Below are positions 11,799 through 22,585 of a stretch of DNA of 64,000 nt, piece by piece. How positions within the stretch are numbered: the first letter of the stretch is position 1; each line of letters starts with the position of its first letter. The notes beneath the pieces are model-generated. The model was given only the letters and a program-made list of their open reading frames with translations. It was not told the DNA's origin and did no database searches. Both the position numbers and the translations under genes were made by a program. This stretch comes from Oopsacas minuta (lineage: Eukaryota; Porifera; Hexactinellida; Lyssacinosida; Leucopsacidae): the NCBI GenBank assembly GCA_024704765.1, contig JAKMXF010000023.1:1-64000 (forward strand), given 5' to 3'.

Positions 11799-12251
11799 AT
11801 GACGTATCATCCATACTATCCTCTACAAGAGTTGCCTGTATACTCTAACGAACCTTCACCATATAATACAAATTATTTAGAGAGTAATCCTCTGACTACA
11901 ATAGACATAGAGGCTCAGTCTTATCCTAGCAGCTCTAATAACTTAGAAGCCAACAATCCTGAACAAGTATCTATTCCTGTACAGGATGTATCACGCACTC
12001 AACTCAGTGCTTGTTGTCTGCTATTATCAATTTGTAATTATATTTGTTGTCCTTTCTTGGGAATTCCAGCGTTAATATTCGCGATATTAGGACATGAAGC
12101 TTGGAAAAGAGAGGAAATAGAAGCAGCTAAGTCTCATGTTTTTCACACTAAGATCTTCAACATAATATACCTCACTATTTCAACAATATCTGCTATAATA
12201 ACTACTATAGTGATTATTCTTGCAGTAGCTGGTCTATTTAATCATAAATAG
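11799..12251 (+). CDS. CD225/dispanin family membrane protein
   Basis: 150 aa, single exon. Seen: an N-terminal 65-residue Pro/Ser/Asn-rich cytosolic region, a first hydrophobic segment at about 70-95 (LSACCLLLSICNYICCPFLG) rich in cysteines, a polar loop GHEAWKREEIEAAKSHVFHT, and a second span at about 122-146. Known: this two-hydrophobic-segment layout with membrane-proximal Cys pairs and a basic/acidic loop ending in alternating Ala residues is the CD225 domain. Dispanins include vertebrate IFITMs, which block virus entry at endosomes, and PRRT1/TMEM233-like synaptic proteins. The Cys residues are candidates for S-palmitoylation. The long disordered N-terminus is more like PRRT/TMEM members than IFITMs, so an antiviral role cannot be inferred. 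Confidence 0.75.
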   Translation: MTYHPYYPLQELPVYSNEPSPYNTNYLESNPLTTIDIEAQSYPSSSNNLEANNPEQVSIPVQDVSRTQLSACCLLLSICNYICCPFLGIPALIFAILGHEAWKREEIEAAKSHVFHTKIFNIIYLTISTISAIITTIVIILAVAGLFNHK

Positions 12252-12789
12252 TATAATGTATTCATTAATTCTCACATTAATACTTAATTCCAGAACTCTT
12301 TACTTATTTCTATCACTTTTTATAAATGTGAATTTATTAGTTAATATCTTATTGATTTGGAGAATAAGGTTTATATGGGAATATTACAATGATATATATA
12401 TATAGCAGTGATTCACAAACGGTGCGGCACTACACACTTACTTGTGTATGTCACTTAAATTAAACATCTGCTAAGAGTCGAGAAAAACTAGAATCTTAAC
12501 ATGAATATTTAGATATTAATGGGATAACTAACTCTATTAATTTGACACCGCTGTTCAACTCAAGTTGAATTCCACCATTCAGGTGTGTCTTGATAAATTA
12601 CAGATGGAAAGAGTATCACCTGACATCAGAAATTTTCTTGTGTGTACATTTCCACACCTTTTGACACAATCGCTAAATTCGAATCCAAGTATTCCCTTGC
12701 TAACTAACTGCAAGCAATTTATTCTTATAAGAACACACATATTTCATTTATCTCTATAGAGTATAATACAACTAGCACTTGTTATTACG
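12252..12789. other. Intergenic
   Basis: AT-rich with a (TA)n run near 12392-12402. A CAGTGATTCACAAACGGTGCGGC segment at about 12407 resembles one end of a hAT-type MITE, but no second end is visible. No gene. Confidence 0.35.
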
Positions 12790-13725
12790 TTATTTGTTCA
12801 GTTTAGAAGAAACTCCTCTTGTGGATGGTATCTGTAACGGGTTCCTTACTTGCGTAGTCTGGCTGTACCTCTGTTGGTTCCACTTGTTAGCACCTCTAGG
12901 GATATTCTGTCCCATTAACGGTGCCCTGTATGCAGGAGGTGTTCTATAATCCTGTCCCTGACTGCTGGACTGCAGTAGCCCGGTAATCCCTGGGGTCATT
13001 AAGGGTGTAGTTATCTGTGTCCGTTGAGAGCTAGATGGGAACCGTATCTTCTGATTTGAGACTGGAGATGTGAGGGAAGATTCTTTACTTGGTCTGGTGG
13101 ACTGACTAGATCCTCCTGTCTTGAGACTGTACCTCGTAGGACCAGGAGGAGTACGTACCTGTCCAACAGGTGTACCCATTGCCATTGGAGATGGGCTCCT
13201 AGCTAGAGGGGTGTAGAATGCCTGTGAGGGGGTATTCGGGGTATACGCGGACTGTTTAGTAGGCGGTGTGTGTGGTGAGGGAGAAGGAGTATCAGGAGTT
13301 CTTGATTGAGATCTGAGACGACTGTTCTCAGCTCTTAGCGCACTAATCTCATTATCTTTTCTCCTAATCTCCTCCTTGTATTGCTTTCGTTCCAATTCAA
13401 ACTGAGCTCTCTCCTGCTGTGAACTGCTTAACAACCTCTTAATATGTTGAGTCTGGAACTCTACTACTTGTAGCTCTACCTTCTGATGCTTCTTAAGCAT
13501 CTGAACTGTATCAGAAAAGAACACCTGTATCTCAGGTCCTATTCTAGCATTTAGCTCTACTGTATTACATACAGCCTGGCAAACAGGACATGTACTGCTG
13601 GATATGTTAGATCTGCATTCAGCACATAGGATATGTCCGCAGTTAGTCAGGTAGAACAATAGACCTAGGTTCTTAGCGTCTTTGAGTAGAATAGTACAAC
13701 GGTTGCAATGTATCCAGTCAGACAT
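12790..13725 (-). CDS. RNF212/RNF212B-like meiotic RING protein (Zip3/HEI10 group)
   Basis: 311 aa, one exon. Seen: N-terminal WIHCNRC, then TNCGHILCAEC and STCPVCQ, forming a C3HC4-type RING in the first 50 residues. This is followed by a coiled coil at about 75-140 (QQERAQFELERKQYKEEIRR) and a long Ser/Pro/Thr/Gln-rich, basic, low-complexity tail to the C-terminus with many SP/TP sites. Known: RING at the extreme N-terminus, then a single coiled coil and a Ser-rich tail is the layout of RNF212, RNF212B, Drosophila Vilya/Narya and yeast Zip3, SUMO/ubiquitin ligases that mark crossover sites in meiotic prophase. The W-x-H-C-x2-C start matches the RNF212 type closely. Human RNF212B is of similar length. 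Whether it is RNF212 or RNF212B cannot be decided by eye. Confidence 0.85.
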   Translation of the reverse strand: MSDWIHCNRCTILLKDAKNLGLLFYLTNCGHILCAECRSNISSSTCPVCQAVCNTVELNARIGPEIQVFFSDTVQMLKKHQKVELQVVEFQTQHIKRLLSSSQQERAQFELERKQYKEEIRRKDNEISALRAENSRLRSQSRTPDTPSPSPHTPPTKQSAYTPNTPSQAFYTPLARSPSPMAMGTPVGQVRTPPGPTRYSLKTGGSSQSTRPSKESSLTSPVSNQKIRFPSSSQRTQITTPLMTPGITGLLQSSSQGQDYRTPPAYRAPLMGQNIPRGANKWNQQRYSQTTQVRNPLQIPSTRGVSSKLNK

Positions 13726-14649
13726 TAATCTGTTACGATATTACAATTGATTTCTGTTTTATAATTCTTGCTGTATTCACTGAGAGAAGTTCATCTGCTG
13801 CTCAGGATCTGTAGGCAAGTTCATTCTTATTCTCTGTGAGATGCCTTCAATTTCCAAACTAACTACTTATATGGTTAGCTAATACTCACAGATGCATTTC
13901 TTCAAACAACCAACATTAGTACTTTATTGTAGGAACTAACGCTCTGCGAAATTAAGGAGTTTTATCCAAATTGCGTTAATTTCCTTGACTATAATTTTCA
14001 TGTAGTAGACAACATCCGGTAACTCGAAAATTCGTTACCTTTTGATTTCCCCTGAGGATTCGAGTTACAAGTACAGCTAGGAATACTTGTTTAGGTTTAG
14101 AAGTATAATATTCCACAATAGATTAGGAGATAATTGTAAGTATTTAATAATATTTATTCGCGGGTTAAGTTCATTAATCTGGAAATCCTTTACTCCAAAT
14201 CGCATTACTGCCATTCACTATAATTTCCTGAGCGTTGATTTCTGTAATAAGGCAAGCCTATTGATAATGTACATAATAAAGTTAGTATACTACTAAATTA
14301 ATAGAGACAATGTATCAGCAATTAGAGACTAGCTGGCCCCATAGAAATGGAAATGGAAATGTACTGTGCTAAGGTTACCGTTAAATACCTTGTTCCAGAC
14401 CATTTATACTATTTTGTGAATAAACTAAATAAATATTATCCAAACCTCATTTATGATTATTCGAACCCCCAATGAATGCGATAATTGCTGAAAGTACAAC
14501 AGAGAGAAGTGAATATTCGTTCGAGATAACGAATGTTTGAGTTAACGGGTAAGTCTCCTAAATCCTTCCATTAATATATTGCATTGTTTCAATGCGTTTC
14601 AGTAATCGGTTTAGATTGTGACATAATTATATACCACATAATATCCTAA
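13726..14649. other. Intergenic, nothing recognised
   Basis: AT-rich. Short GTTAACGGG / ATTCGTTCGAGATAACGAAT motifs near 14510-14550 and GGTAACTCGAAAATTCGTTACC near 14019-14040 are small inverted repeats of the pogo-like MITE type. No gene or RNA found. Confidence 0.35.
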
Positions 14650-15818
14650 TCAAAAGAGCTGAATACAATATTCTGGGTTCCCAGACACTACAATAATTGT
14701 ATCTTTAAAATCTACAGAAATTCCTCTCGAGGGAAAAAATCACCAGGTCCTTCACCCACCTTACCAAACTTGTGTATTAATTCTCCTGTTTTAGAGAATA
14801 CTAGCATACAATGTGCTGAGTAGTCTGTCATCAGAATATTTAGCTTTCTGTCTAGACAGAAATAACTTGGTCTAAGTACTTGACAATCTCCTCCATGAGA
14901 TATAATCTCATCAGTCAGTTCGTTACAGTAATTATACAATGTAATGCAAGGTGTTCCTATTGTCACTACCACGATATGTAAGGGAGATAACTGGACATTT
15001 CTGGGTATATGGACAGAAAGAATGAATGAATTGAAAGTTAAATCAATATTCAAGCATTAAACACGATCAATTAACCACTCACAGATGTATATTATGTTCT
15101 TCTCTCTCGAACAGCAATTCCTCTTAGATACTCAAATTCCAATTCTTCGTTGTCTTTTCTTCCAACTGATTGGATATGTTCTCCTCTAGTAGAGTAGACA
15201 GAGAGAGAATTTGAGGCGATTTGTGTTACACATACTTTATCCTGATTGATACAAATACAGAATGAACCATCCAAATTGTCACTGAGTAGTTTGAACTGAA
15301 TAAGAACTTCAGGGATCTGTTAAACACGTAAATTTGTTGACTTACACAGTCACCTATGTATATGTTATTTGTTGGTATATGAATTGCAATTGGCTTAGCA
15401 TTACAGAACTCTCCGAGATTAGAAGTATTCCCACTATAAGGACCAACTGTCATTACAGGACATCTCTTATTCTTGTAATCTGGTGTACTCCTAACTGTTA
15501 TTGATCCTGTATTGGCTAGTATTCCTTCCAAGATTGTATCCCAATCTAACTCTACCTTTCTATTCCTTTCAGTCTCTAGTCTAGTTTCTAGCTCTCTCTT
15601 TCTAGCATCCAGAGGAGCAATACTCTGTTCTAGAGTGTCCTGGTTTGGATTTCATTTCAAATTAGAGATTGAGTTCTCTTTAGCTATCTCCAATAGTTTT
15701 ATCTGCTCAGCAACTCCCTCTTCTGTATGCTCATCCTCTAGTAGTTGTAATTCTAATATTGATTCATTCTCTCTCTTATCAAATATATTATGAGCTCTTG
15801 CAAATTTACAAATTCTAT
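14650..15818 (-). pseudogene. Coiled-coil/NHL-repeat protein pseudogene
   Basis: Read on the minus strand, the frames give a coiled coil (FARAHNIFDKRENESILELQ and on), a linker (VELDWDTILEGILANTGSIT), then NHL-type propeller blades: GEFCNAKPIAIHIPTNNIYI, KVCVTQIASNSLSVYSTRGE, NILMTDYSAHCMLVFSKTGE and a last blade ending in GNPEYCIQLF at 14650. Lesions: TGA in the coiled coil near 15650, frameshift near 15285, frameshift near 15105, a TAA where family members have a Gln codon near 15060, and a 2-base insertion near 14735. No RING/B-box exon is recognisable upstream. Known: TRIM-NHL-like propellers bind RNA or protein. With five lesions this is a decayed copy, though sequencing error could explain one or two. 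Confidence 0.8.
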
Positions 15819-16008
15819 TGTTCTTAGATGGTAAATATTTATTTGATAAACATAAACAATAGGTTCTTCTAGTGTTTTATATTTTATGTGGATTCATTGA
15901 ATATCTAAATCTAACAGTAGCTTTAAATAATTACAACTTTTTTGTGTGAAATAATTGTTATAGACACTTATGTTGGAATAATTTCAGTAATTGTCATGAA
16001 TTTGTAGA

Positions 16009-17517
16009 ATGTTTACGAAGAGGAATTTTGTATCTAACATTAAATATGTATTTGGTGAATTACACTGTCTGAACAAACTAGCATTAGTTGGAGCATTCAG
16101 CCTGTTCAGCGATGCTGTTCAAGTTAAAACCGGCACAATATTCCTCTCCCGTACGTCTGGAGCTGATATAAGTGGAAAGGTTGGCGCTCTTTATCTCGGA
16201 CAGACTCTCATTAATATCACATCATATTGCATCATGCAGGGCATAACTGTAGGTATGTGTGCTCTCTGCTCCCAAGCACATGGAGCGAATAATCACATTC
16301 TGGTTGGAACATACTTCATGAGAGCTATGCTAATCTCTTTGCTTACCTGTTTACCTCTGTGGAGTTTCTGGATAAGCGTTAGACCGCTAATACTATATAT
16401 GACTGGAGACATGGAGCTAGCGGAAGGAGCTGGTCATTACACTACAATGTTCTGTTTCGGTTATCCAGCTTTCATATACTACAAACTAGCTAATGGGTTC
16501 CTACAATCTCAGAACATTGTGTATTTCCTCATGTTTGTTATGGTTGCAGGGAATATATGCAATATATGCTTACAGTATATATTTGTTGTAGTAATACCTC
16601 TAGAAATAACTGGTGTAGGTTTAGCATATGTCATTAGTACAAACATAGTTGCTTTATTTGCATATTTCTATATCAAGATGACCAATGTTCATATTCTCAA
16701 TTTCAATGGTTGGTCATTTGAATTTCTGTCTGGTTGGTTACACATGTTGAAGTATGGAATGGCCTCATTTGCACAGATTTTGCTTGATGGCATAATTTTT
16801 AGAATTGTGCCAATTGTATTCATTGGATTTTTCTTGAAAGATAAAGAACAATTCGCACTGTTAGGGATTTTAAACATAGTTTGGTTTGTAGCATTAACAG
16901 TGCCTATTGGTTATGGAATTGGTGCTTCAGTTCGTATTGGTAATCTTCTTGGTGCAGGAAATTTGCAAGCTGCAAGGAAGACTACTGTAATAGCTATACT
17001 GTATCTGTTATCTTTTGAGTGTTGTTTCGGGATATTAACATTCTCTTTATCAGAGCCTCTCTCATATCTCTTTACATCTATACAAGAGATGAGAGTACAA
17101 ATAGAATTCGGAATTCGTGTTCTCACTTTTTGCATCCTATCAGATATTCTAACTGCATTAAGAAGCATACTAACTGTCTGTTCACTCCACCTATATGCAA
17201 CCTTCATACAGTTTGTTTGTGTTCTACTGATTGGATCTCCTCTCGGGATTCTTGTAGCTTTCTATGTTCCTTGGAGAGCTGCAGCATATTATCTTATGCC
17301 TTCACTTTTTTCAATCATCGCATTTTTCCTCCAACTTCTCCTTCTGTATTTCCATGATTGGAGAAAGATACTTGATAAAGTTGAATCAAATGTGTATTCG
17401 AAGGATACAAGCAGCACTCATCAACCTACCATCAACAAAGCTTTTCTACTGTTTCGTTATTTGTTGCTTATCTTCATTGGGATAGCACTATTTGCTACTG
17501 CATATCTGTATTGCTAA
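16009..17517 (+). CDS. MATE family multidrug and toxin extrusion transporter (SLC47-like)
   Basis: 502 aa in one exon. Seen: about 12 hydrophobic spans plus a C-terminal 13th (LLLIFIGIALFATAYLYC), arranged as two halves. N-half signatures: GALYLGQTLINIT, then MQGITVGMCALCSQAHGA. C-half signatures: VPIGYGIGASVRIGNLLGAG, the usual MATE repeat of the N-half motif with a G-x-G-x8-A-type pocket. Known: MATE carriers export organic cations in exchange for protons or sodium, at the plasma membrane in animals (SLC47A1/A2). Length matches eukaryotic MATEs. The ATG at 16009 is the first in frame and leaves a normal 35-residue cytosolic N-tail. The gene is divergent from the NHL pseudogene 190 bp upstream. 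Confidence 0.92.
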   Translation: MFTKRNFVSNIKYVFGELHCLNKLALVGAFSLFSDAVQVKTGTIFLSRTSGADISGKVGALYLGQTLINITSYCIMQGITVGMCALCSQAHGANNHILVGTYFMRAMLISLLTCLPLWSFWISVRPLILYMTGDMELAEGAGHYTTMFCFGYPAFIYYKLANGFLQSQNIVYFLMFVMVAGNICNICLQYIFVVVIPLEITGVGLAYVISTNIVALFAYFYIKMTNVHILNFNGWSFEFLSGWLHMLKYGMASFAQILLDGIIFRIVPIVFIGFFLKDKEQFALLGILNIVWFVALTVPIGYGIGASVRIGNLLGAGNLQAARKTTVIAILYLLSFECCFGILTFSLSEPLSYLFTSIQEMRVQIEFGIRVLTFCILSDILTALRSILTVCSLHLYATFIQFVCVLLIGSPLGILVAFYVPWRAAAYYLMPSLFSIIAFFLQLLLLYFHDWRKILDKVESNVYSKDTSSTHQPTINKAFLLFRYLLLIFIGIALFATAYLYC

Positions 17518-18142
17518 TTTGTTCAGTGATTTCCCCTTTTGTTTGTTATATGTATTGACTTCCCTATATGCTATTACAGATCCTAGAGTGGTTTCTAAAT
17601 TTCATGGAATACCCTCGTACATAAGTTTATCATATGATTAGTCATCTTTTCACACCTTTTGGTGAATATTCCAAAATATGCTTGAGATTAGCTTCCAGTG
17701 TATTGTGTTACCCCTGTGCCTCTGTTTAGAGCAAATCTGTATACATATTTTGAGATTTGGCTAATTTGTTTATTTAATATTGATAAAAGAATAATACATT
17801 TACATAAGATTAATCCAAAGTGTGAAATTCCGATTCAGCTTACGTAGTTACCCCTAAGTAGCCGTTTTTAAGCAAGCCTTTACGGATATTTTGATAATTT
17901 GTTTACTTTATATTCAGAAAAACAACAATATATTTACATATGATTAATGTGTGATAATCTGATTCATCATGTTCGATATATTTAGTTTTATTGAATTCGA
18001 ATTTTACTGAATTCTATTTATTTCCTTGATAAATACGATAACACACATTATGCAACAATTTCAAAATTGCATACCATAAATCCTTTCCTTGACAACTAAC
18101 AAACAAATAGACAAACTGCAATTGAGATTAACAATATAGATA
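17518..18142 (-). repeat. Degenerate Helitron family A copies, reverse orientation
   Basis: On the minus strand the region carries two overlapping units of the dispersed family seen at 29000-29610, 31678-32017, 33808-34179 and 39421-39836. Shared blocks are AATCATATGTAAATATATTG, TATAAAGTAAACAAAT and AAGTAAATAGAATTCA. It reads out of a TTAATCTCAATTG start near 18135. No gene is present. Confidence 0.6.
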
Positions 18143-18144
18143 TA

Positions 18145-19488
18145 CATGGTGTTTCATAATTGATGCCCTATCACACTCAATGAATTCACGCAGCACTAAT
18201 AGCTAACAATCAAACAATTCACTTTGAAATGTAACCACCATGTAGTTTGATCCACTTTTTTACTCTATTTGGCATCCTATTATATAACGACTCTAAAATA
18301 TCACGCGAAAGTCTTCACCAGGCCAGTTTTGTGTTATTTTCAAGCATTTTCACATTGTGGGGAGGAGCCATAGTATTCATGTCACTTTTCATTATTGCCT
18401 ATACTTGTTTTACTGGATTAAGATCTGGCGAGTTGCCTGACCAAATACCTTTCTCCCAGAACGATGGCAGATTATTTTTTAACCATTCTTGAGACTTTTT
18501 CGAGTGATGCGCTGGTGCACCGCCTAGTTGGAAAATTGAATGAGACATGTTGTTTACCATCTTTCTTTGGATAGTGGATCCTATTTTTCGTTTTCGTTTA
18601 TATGTGGCACAGAGTCTTCTTCAGAATTTCGTCCACATAGTAATCTCCAGTTACTGTTGGTCCAGGATATATCATGTGCAAATCGGAGACAGCTTGGTAA
18701 GAGATCATCCCCCACACCTGAATTTTAGGAGGGTGTTTCACCAGTTCTATTGGTTGAACATTTGACTTGTCAGGTGCCCAAATTCGATCATTCTGCCGAT
18801 TTGGTGCATGGATCAGTTCAAAGGGGGATTCATCAGAGAAAATAACCCTTTTCCATTCCTCTGTGTCCAATCTTTACGTGCTTTACAGAATTTCAATCGG
18901 TTTTCTTTCTGTTTATCCGTTAATTTGGGTTGGTGCTGGCGTTTAGATGCCTTGAAGTTAAGGGTATTCCGTGAATAGCGATACACGGTGCTGTATGAGA
19001 TTGAATATCCCTTGGATTTCAACTTCAGAGAGATGGATCTGGTTGATTGGTGTCTTTTCTGGGTCGACTTAGTGATGACTAATTTTGCTGGGATTGGGAC
19101 GGATGTTTTTCAGCCAAGACCCCTTTTGTTTTTGAGCGACTGACCTCCAAGAAAGCACAACCACCAACAACGAACTGTTCGGATATTAACTCCAATCTGT
19201 TGAGCAACCGATTTCTGCGTCAATCCGCCCTGTAACATGCCAATTGCTCGAATACGAGTTTGAAAAGTCTGTTCTTTGACCATTATTATTGTACCAATAA
19301 ATAGAATAAAAATTATTCGAATATGCTGATGAATAATAAAGTTTAGAATGAAGCAAGATACGTAAAAAGTTACTACACAGTCATATTATGGAGATATATG
19401 CTGAATAGTTCAACTAGTAAAATAGTACTAATGAGCATACTATAAAATATGTTAAATCTGAATAGGGCATCAATTATGAAACACCCTA
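18145..19488 (-). mobile_element. Tc1/mariner element, inactive
   Basis: Left end GGTGTTTCATAATTGATGCCC (about 18148-18168) is repeated inverted at 19466-19486, and TA dinucleotides flank the element (18143-18144 and 19489-19490). Length 1.34 kb, matching the intact relative at 23788-25124, whose ends read GGGTGTTAAGAAATTGATGTC. It contains one broken transposase gene on the minus strand. Confidence 0.88.
18219..19283 (-). pseudogene. Tc1-like transposase pseudogene
   Basis: Minus-strand start ATG at 19283. The helix-turn-helix (IGVNIRTVR), a Lys-rich linker and the DDE domain follow the intact copy at 23862-24929. Lesions: a TGA where the intact copy has Arg (GRGRKTSV), a frameshift near the first catalytic Asp (IFSDESPFELIH), a frameshift or stop near 18597, TAG codons near 18400, and in QQDGAPAH the catalytic Asp is replaced (reads FQLGGAPAHH). 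The SPDLNP box remains. It cannot make active enzyme. Confidence 0.88.
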
Positions 19489-19785
19489 TAGTTTCAATAC
19501 TATAATATATTTGGTTAAATTTATGTCGGGCAGAGTTGGCTAGTTTAAACTGGGTTAAATCCTATTTGATGGTCAAAACTGGTTATTGCACTGTGCTAAA
19601 CCTCATTGAATTGGGTAAACTACCTAAACTGTGTTTGAGACTCTATTTTAGGATTTCCAGAGTATAATTATATTAAATTGCAAGGGTACAGTGAATATTC
19701 AAAGTCTTCATAAATACAGATCTGTAATCGTACAATTGACTTAAAATTAGACCTTATTGACGAGTAGTGTGAATTTTAGCATTCA

Positions 19786-20260
19786 TCTATATATATATAT
19801 ATATTAACAAACGTGCTTGATGTGTGTGTGTCCACGCGTTTTCTCAGAGATGTCTGGGCCGATTTGAACCAAATTTTGTGTGCCGACTAAATAGTTCACA
19901 ATTTTCGACAAGATATTTGAATTTTTCACACCTTGCCCATATGAATCAATGCATTTTCAGAGGAATCTGATGGTTCAACGTTGGCCAATCAAATTCCTTC
20001 CTTCGTATAATATGAATATGTCTTGGAATTTGGTTCAATCAGATTCTACCAATTACAATAGTTACTATTCACAGTTTATTGATCCCGTGTAGTAATGCGG
20101 AGAAAGCCACACCCCAACTTCTCCAAAAAAGGTACATTTTTGGAAACAAACCACTTTTTCCTAGAAAAATATTACGATGTACAACTTGATGTTGTAGCAT
20201 CACATGACAAACACTTAAACGAATGCCGCACAGCAATGTGATAGGTTTTTTGATTGTATA
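19786..20260 (+). mobile_element. Helitron family B, 5' part
   Basis: Starts A|TCTATATATATATAT at 19786 and continues through GTGTGTCCACGCGTTTTCTC and CAGAGATGTCTGGGCCGATT, collinear with the complete copy at 50631-51328 up to GATAGGTTTTTTGATTGT. Beyond about 20260 the homology stops, and no hairpin plus CTAG end was found, so the 3' end is lost or replaced. Confidence 0.75.
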
Positions 20261-20669
20261 TGGGAAATTATATCTAAGACCCTAGGGCCCTAGAGTGTAT
20301 TTTCGCTCTAGGACCCTAAATTTAGTGTATTTTACGAACTTATTATATCAGTCTAGTGTATTTTGATTTTGATTAGTTTCAAACAGGGTCCCAGAAACAA
20401 TGTTAGGACCCTAGGGTCCTGAGAATAACTCCTCTCTATATACAGCCTCTCCCATAAAAATGAGGTAAATTTAGTCCCATTTCCCTCAATTGTTTATCAC
20501 TCACCTGTTGTTACATTATGAAAGCCTCCAATTTGATTTGTCTAGCTTTAACAGGTTTATAACGTGTCATACCCAAACTACATATCTACCCCCTAAATGT
20601 GCCAATTTTCATGTCAATCGGTACTCTTACATACGCACTATTATTTGAGATAATTTATATAGTACCAAG

Positions 20670-21012
20670 CAGGCTTGGACCGGGTCACTATTTTCAATAT
20701 ATTTCGGGTCTGAACCGGGTCACTGATTTTGACTTGACCCGGTTTATATCCCTATAGATAATTTAATTATATCAGTTTGTAAAATCATAAAGATTCAGTC
20801 AATATTAGTTAGACGTTTCATTTTCATGAATCATTAGTATTTTTACTAAACTTGTTTGGTATCATTACTACTGTATACTTATATACCTATATACTCTTAT
20901 TACGTATATAGATATGTAATATAGAAAATTCATGTTTTGAAAAACCAGGTCCAATAACGAAACCGAGTCACCGGTCACCGGGTCAGGAAATCATGACCCG
21001 GTCCAAGCCTGG
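20670..21012. mobile_element. hAT-type MITE with 8-bp target duplication
   Basis: Ends CAGGCTTGGACCGGGTC (20670) and GACCCGGTCCAAGCCTG (21012) are perfect inverted repeats. Flanks are GTACCAAG on the left and GTACCATG on the right, 7 of 8 bases identical, as expected of an 8-bp hAT target-site duplication. Further subterminal CCGGGTCA repeats in both orientations. 343 bp, non-coding. Confidence 0.88.
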
Positions 21013-21589
21013 TACCATGGTTGCAACCGAATATTATCAGTGTTCATATTCGTATTTGGTAAGACAGCTATTCATGAATACTGATATTCGGTATTCGGTT
21101 GGGTCGGTTTCAATCTTGTATAGTACTAGCCGAAAACGCTATAGTTCCAAATAAATATATGTATTAAATAATATTAAAATTGAGTTTCCAAAAAAGGGGA
21201 AATATACTTCTATAGCTTAATTACCAGGTGTATCACCCTAGATCAACCTCCCAACCCAGTTTAACCCCAGGCATAGTCTAGGCTAGCCCAGATCAAGGCC
21301 CTGGGATAATCTAGGCTAGCCTAGTTTATACCCGGGTATATTCTGGCGGGGGGTTAATTTGAGTTGCTACACCGGAGTAAACCGGGTTTTACCCACTGGG
21401 CAGGGCTAAACCTATTTAACCGGGGTTAAACTCCAACCCTGAAGTCAGCACAGACTGTTATTTGAGAATTTTTATTAGTATTGTTTTACTAAGTTGGATA
21501 TTACTTAGCATACAAATGAGTAAACTTGTATCTATTGACAAAATAGTGGAAAATAATAATGGAAGAAACAGAAAATAGAGAATTGCCTT

Positions 21590-22472
21590 GAAAATACTGA
21601 ATTTTATGATTTTGCGAATATCAAGTACAAGGAATTTCGTATTACTGGCAATAATTTCAAAATTGCAACAGTTTGCCTACATCAAACAGAACCACTAATC
21701 GCTATTGTTGCTAAAGACATTAACTCTCCAGTTATATTCGTAACTATTTATTCATTAGATGGAGACCTTATCACACGTTTGTATCATCCATCAAGAGTAA
21801 TATCTCCTAGTACAATATATCTATCAAATGATATGTTCTTAGATTGGATAAATATTCAGGAGAACATGTTCTAGCTCGATACAATGGTTATAGAATGAAG
21901 ACTATACGTTTTTCAAATCGGAAATTTGTTTCCACTGTGATAGCAATAATATTTTTGTGTATATGTGCACCAAAGCCCAAAATATGTGTATACTCAATTG
22001 ATTTTGGGAAAATAGATGAATTCAGTATTGATCAAACACAGGGATCTTATCCTGTTGCCATTCAGATCTCCCAAGACAATATGGTTGTTTTAGGTTCTGA
22101 AGATCGTTGGGCTCTAGAAATGGAAGCTGTTGTTACAATTTATCGCTATTCAATATCTAAGAGAGAATTAATTCAAAGTGTCAGATTAAATGAATTTTTT
22201 GTGACAAGGAATTCAAATTTGTCCCTTTGTTTTGACCCTATTGGTAATGTGTTGATTGGAAGAAATGTGCCAATCATAAATACTGAACGAATTGCATTTT
22301 TATAAGTCAGATGTTCTGGAATGCAATATTATCTCTATTCAATAATTTCAAACCCAAACACTTCAAATCAATCGGATTTGAAATGACTAAAGATTTTCAG
22401 ATTATTCGTGCCAGTTCTAATGGGTATATTAGACTATATGAACCAAATAGTGTTATCTTGAAAGAGATCTAG
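21590..22472 (+). pseudogene. Second beta-propeller (NHL-like) protein relic
   Basis: Frames on + give propeller-like strands: ATVCLHQTEPLIAIVAKDIN and VIFVTIYSLDGDLITRLYHP (21660-21790), then after a frameshift near 21835 YSGEHVLARYNGYRMKTI, PVAIQISQDNMVVLGSED and LSLCFDPIGNVLIGRNVP (to 22305), then after another break FQIIRASSNGYIRLYEPNSV to the TAG at 22470. No start codon or upstream domain is convincing. Similar in style to the 14650-15818 relic but more divergent; the assignment to NHL rather than another propeller is tentative. Confidence 0.5.
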
Positions 22473-22585
22473 TATTCATGAGGAGCAAGCAATTCGTTCT
22501 CCATATTTATACTTTGCACTTATTGATTTTTGAGACAATATTCCCGCTCATTTACCTCATCATAATTGTGAGTATATTCTTACTA

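Larger units (their letters stand above)
19489..21589. repeat. Composite repeat region
   Basis: No gene. Contains the Helitron B 5' end at 19786 and a hAT MITE at 20670 (separate entries). CAGAGTTGGCTAGTTTAAAC at 19531 and GGGTTAAACTCCAACCCTG ending 21441 look like the two ends of an older, roughly 1.9 kb hAT-type element, flanked by ATGTCGGG and AAGTCAGC (5 of 8 bases the same). Internal palindromic runs are built on CCTAGG and CTAGGCTAGCC (20280-20420, 21280-21330). Confidence 0.5.

Noticed and set aside
15305-15354. Tiny 29-50-bp intron in the NHL pseudogene
   Set aside because: GTAAGT and CAG are present, but the intervening bases encode a good NHL strand (QQIYVFNRSLKF), so a frameshift explains the break better.
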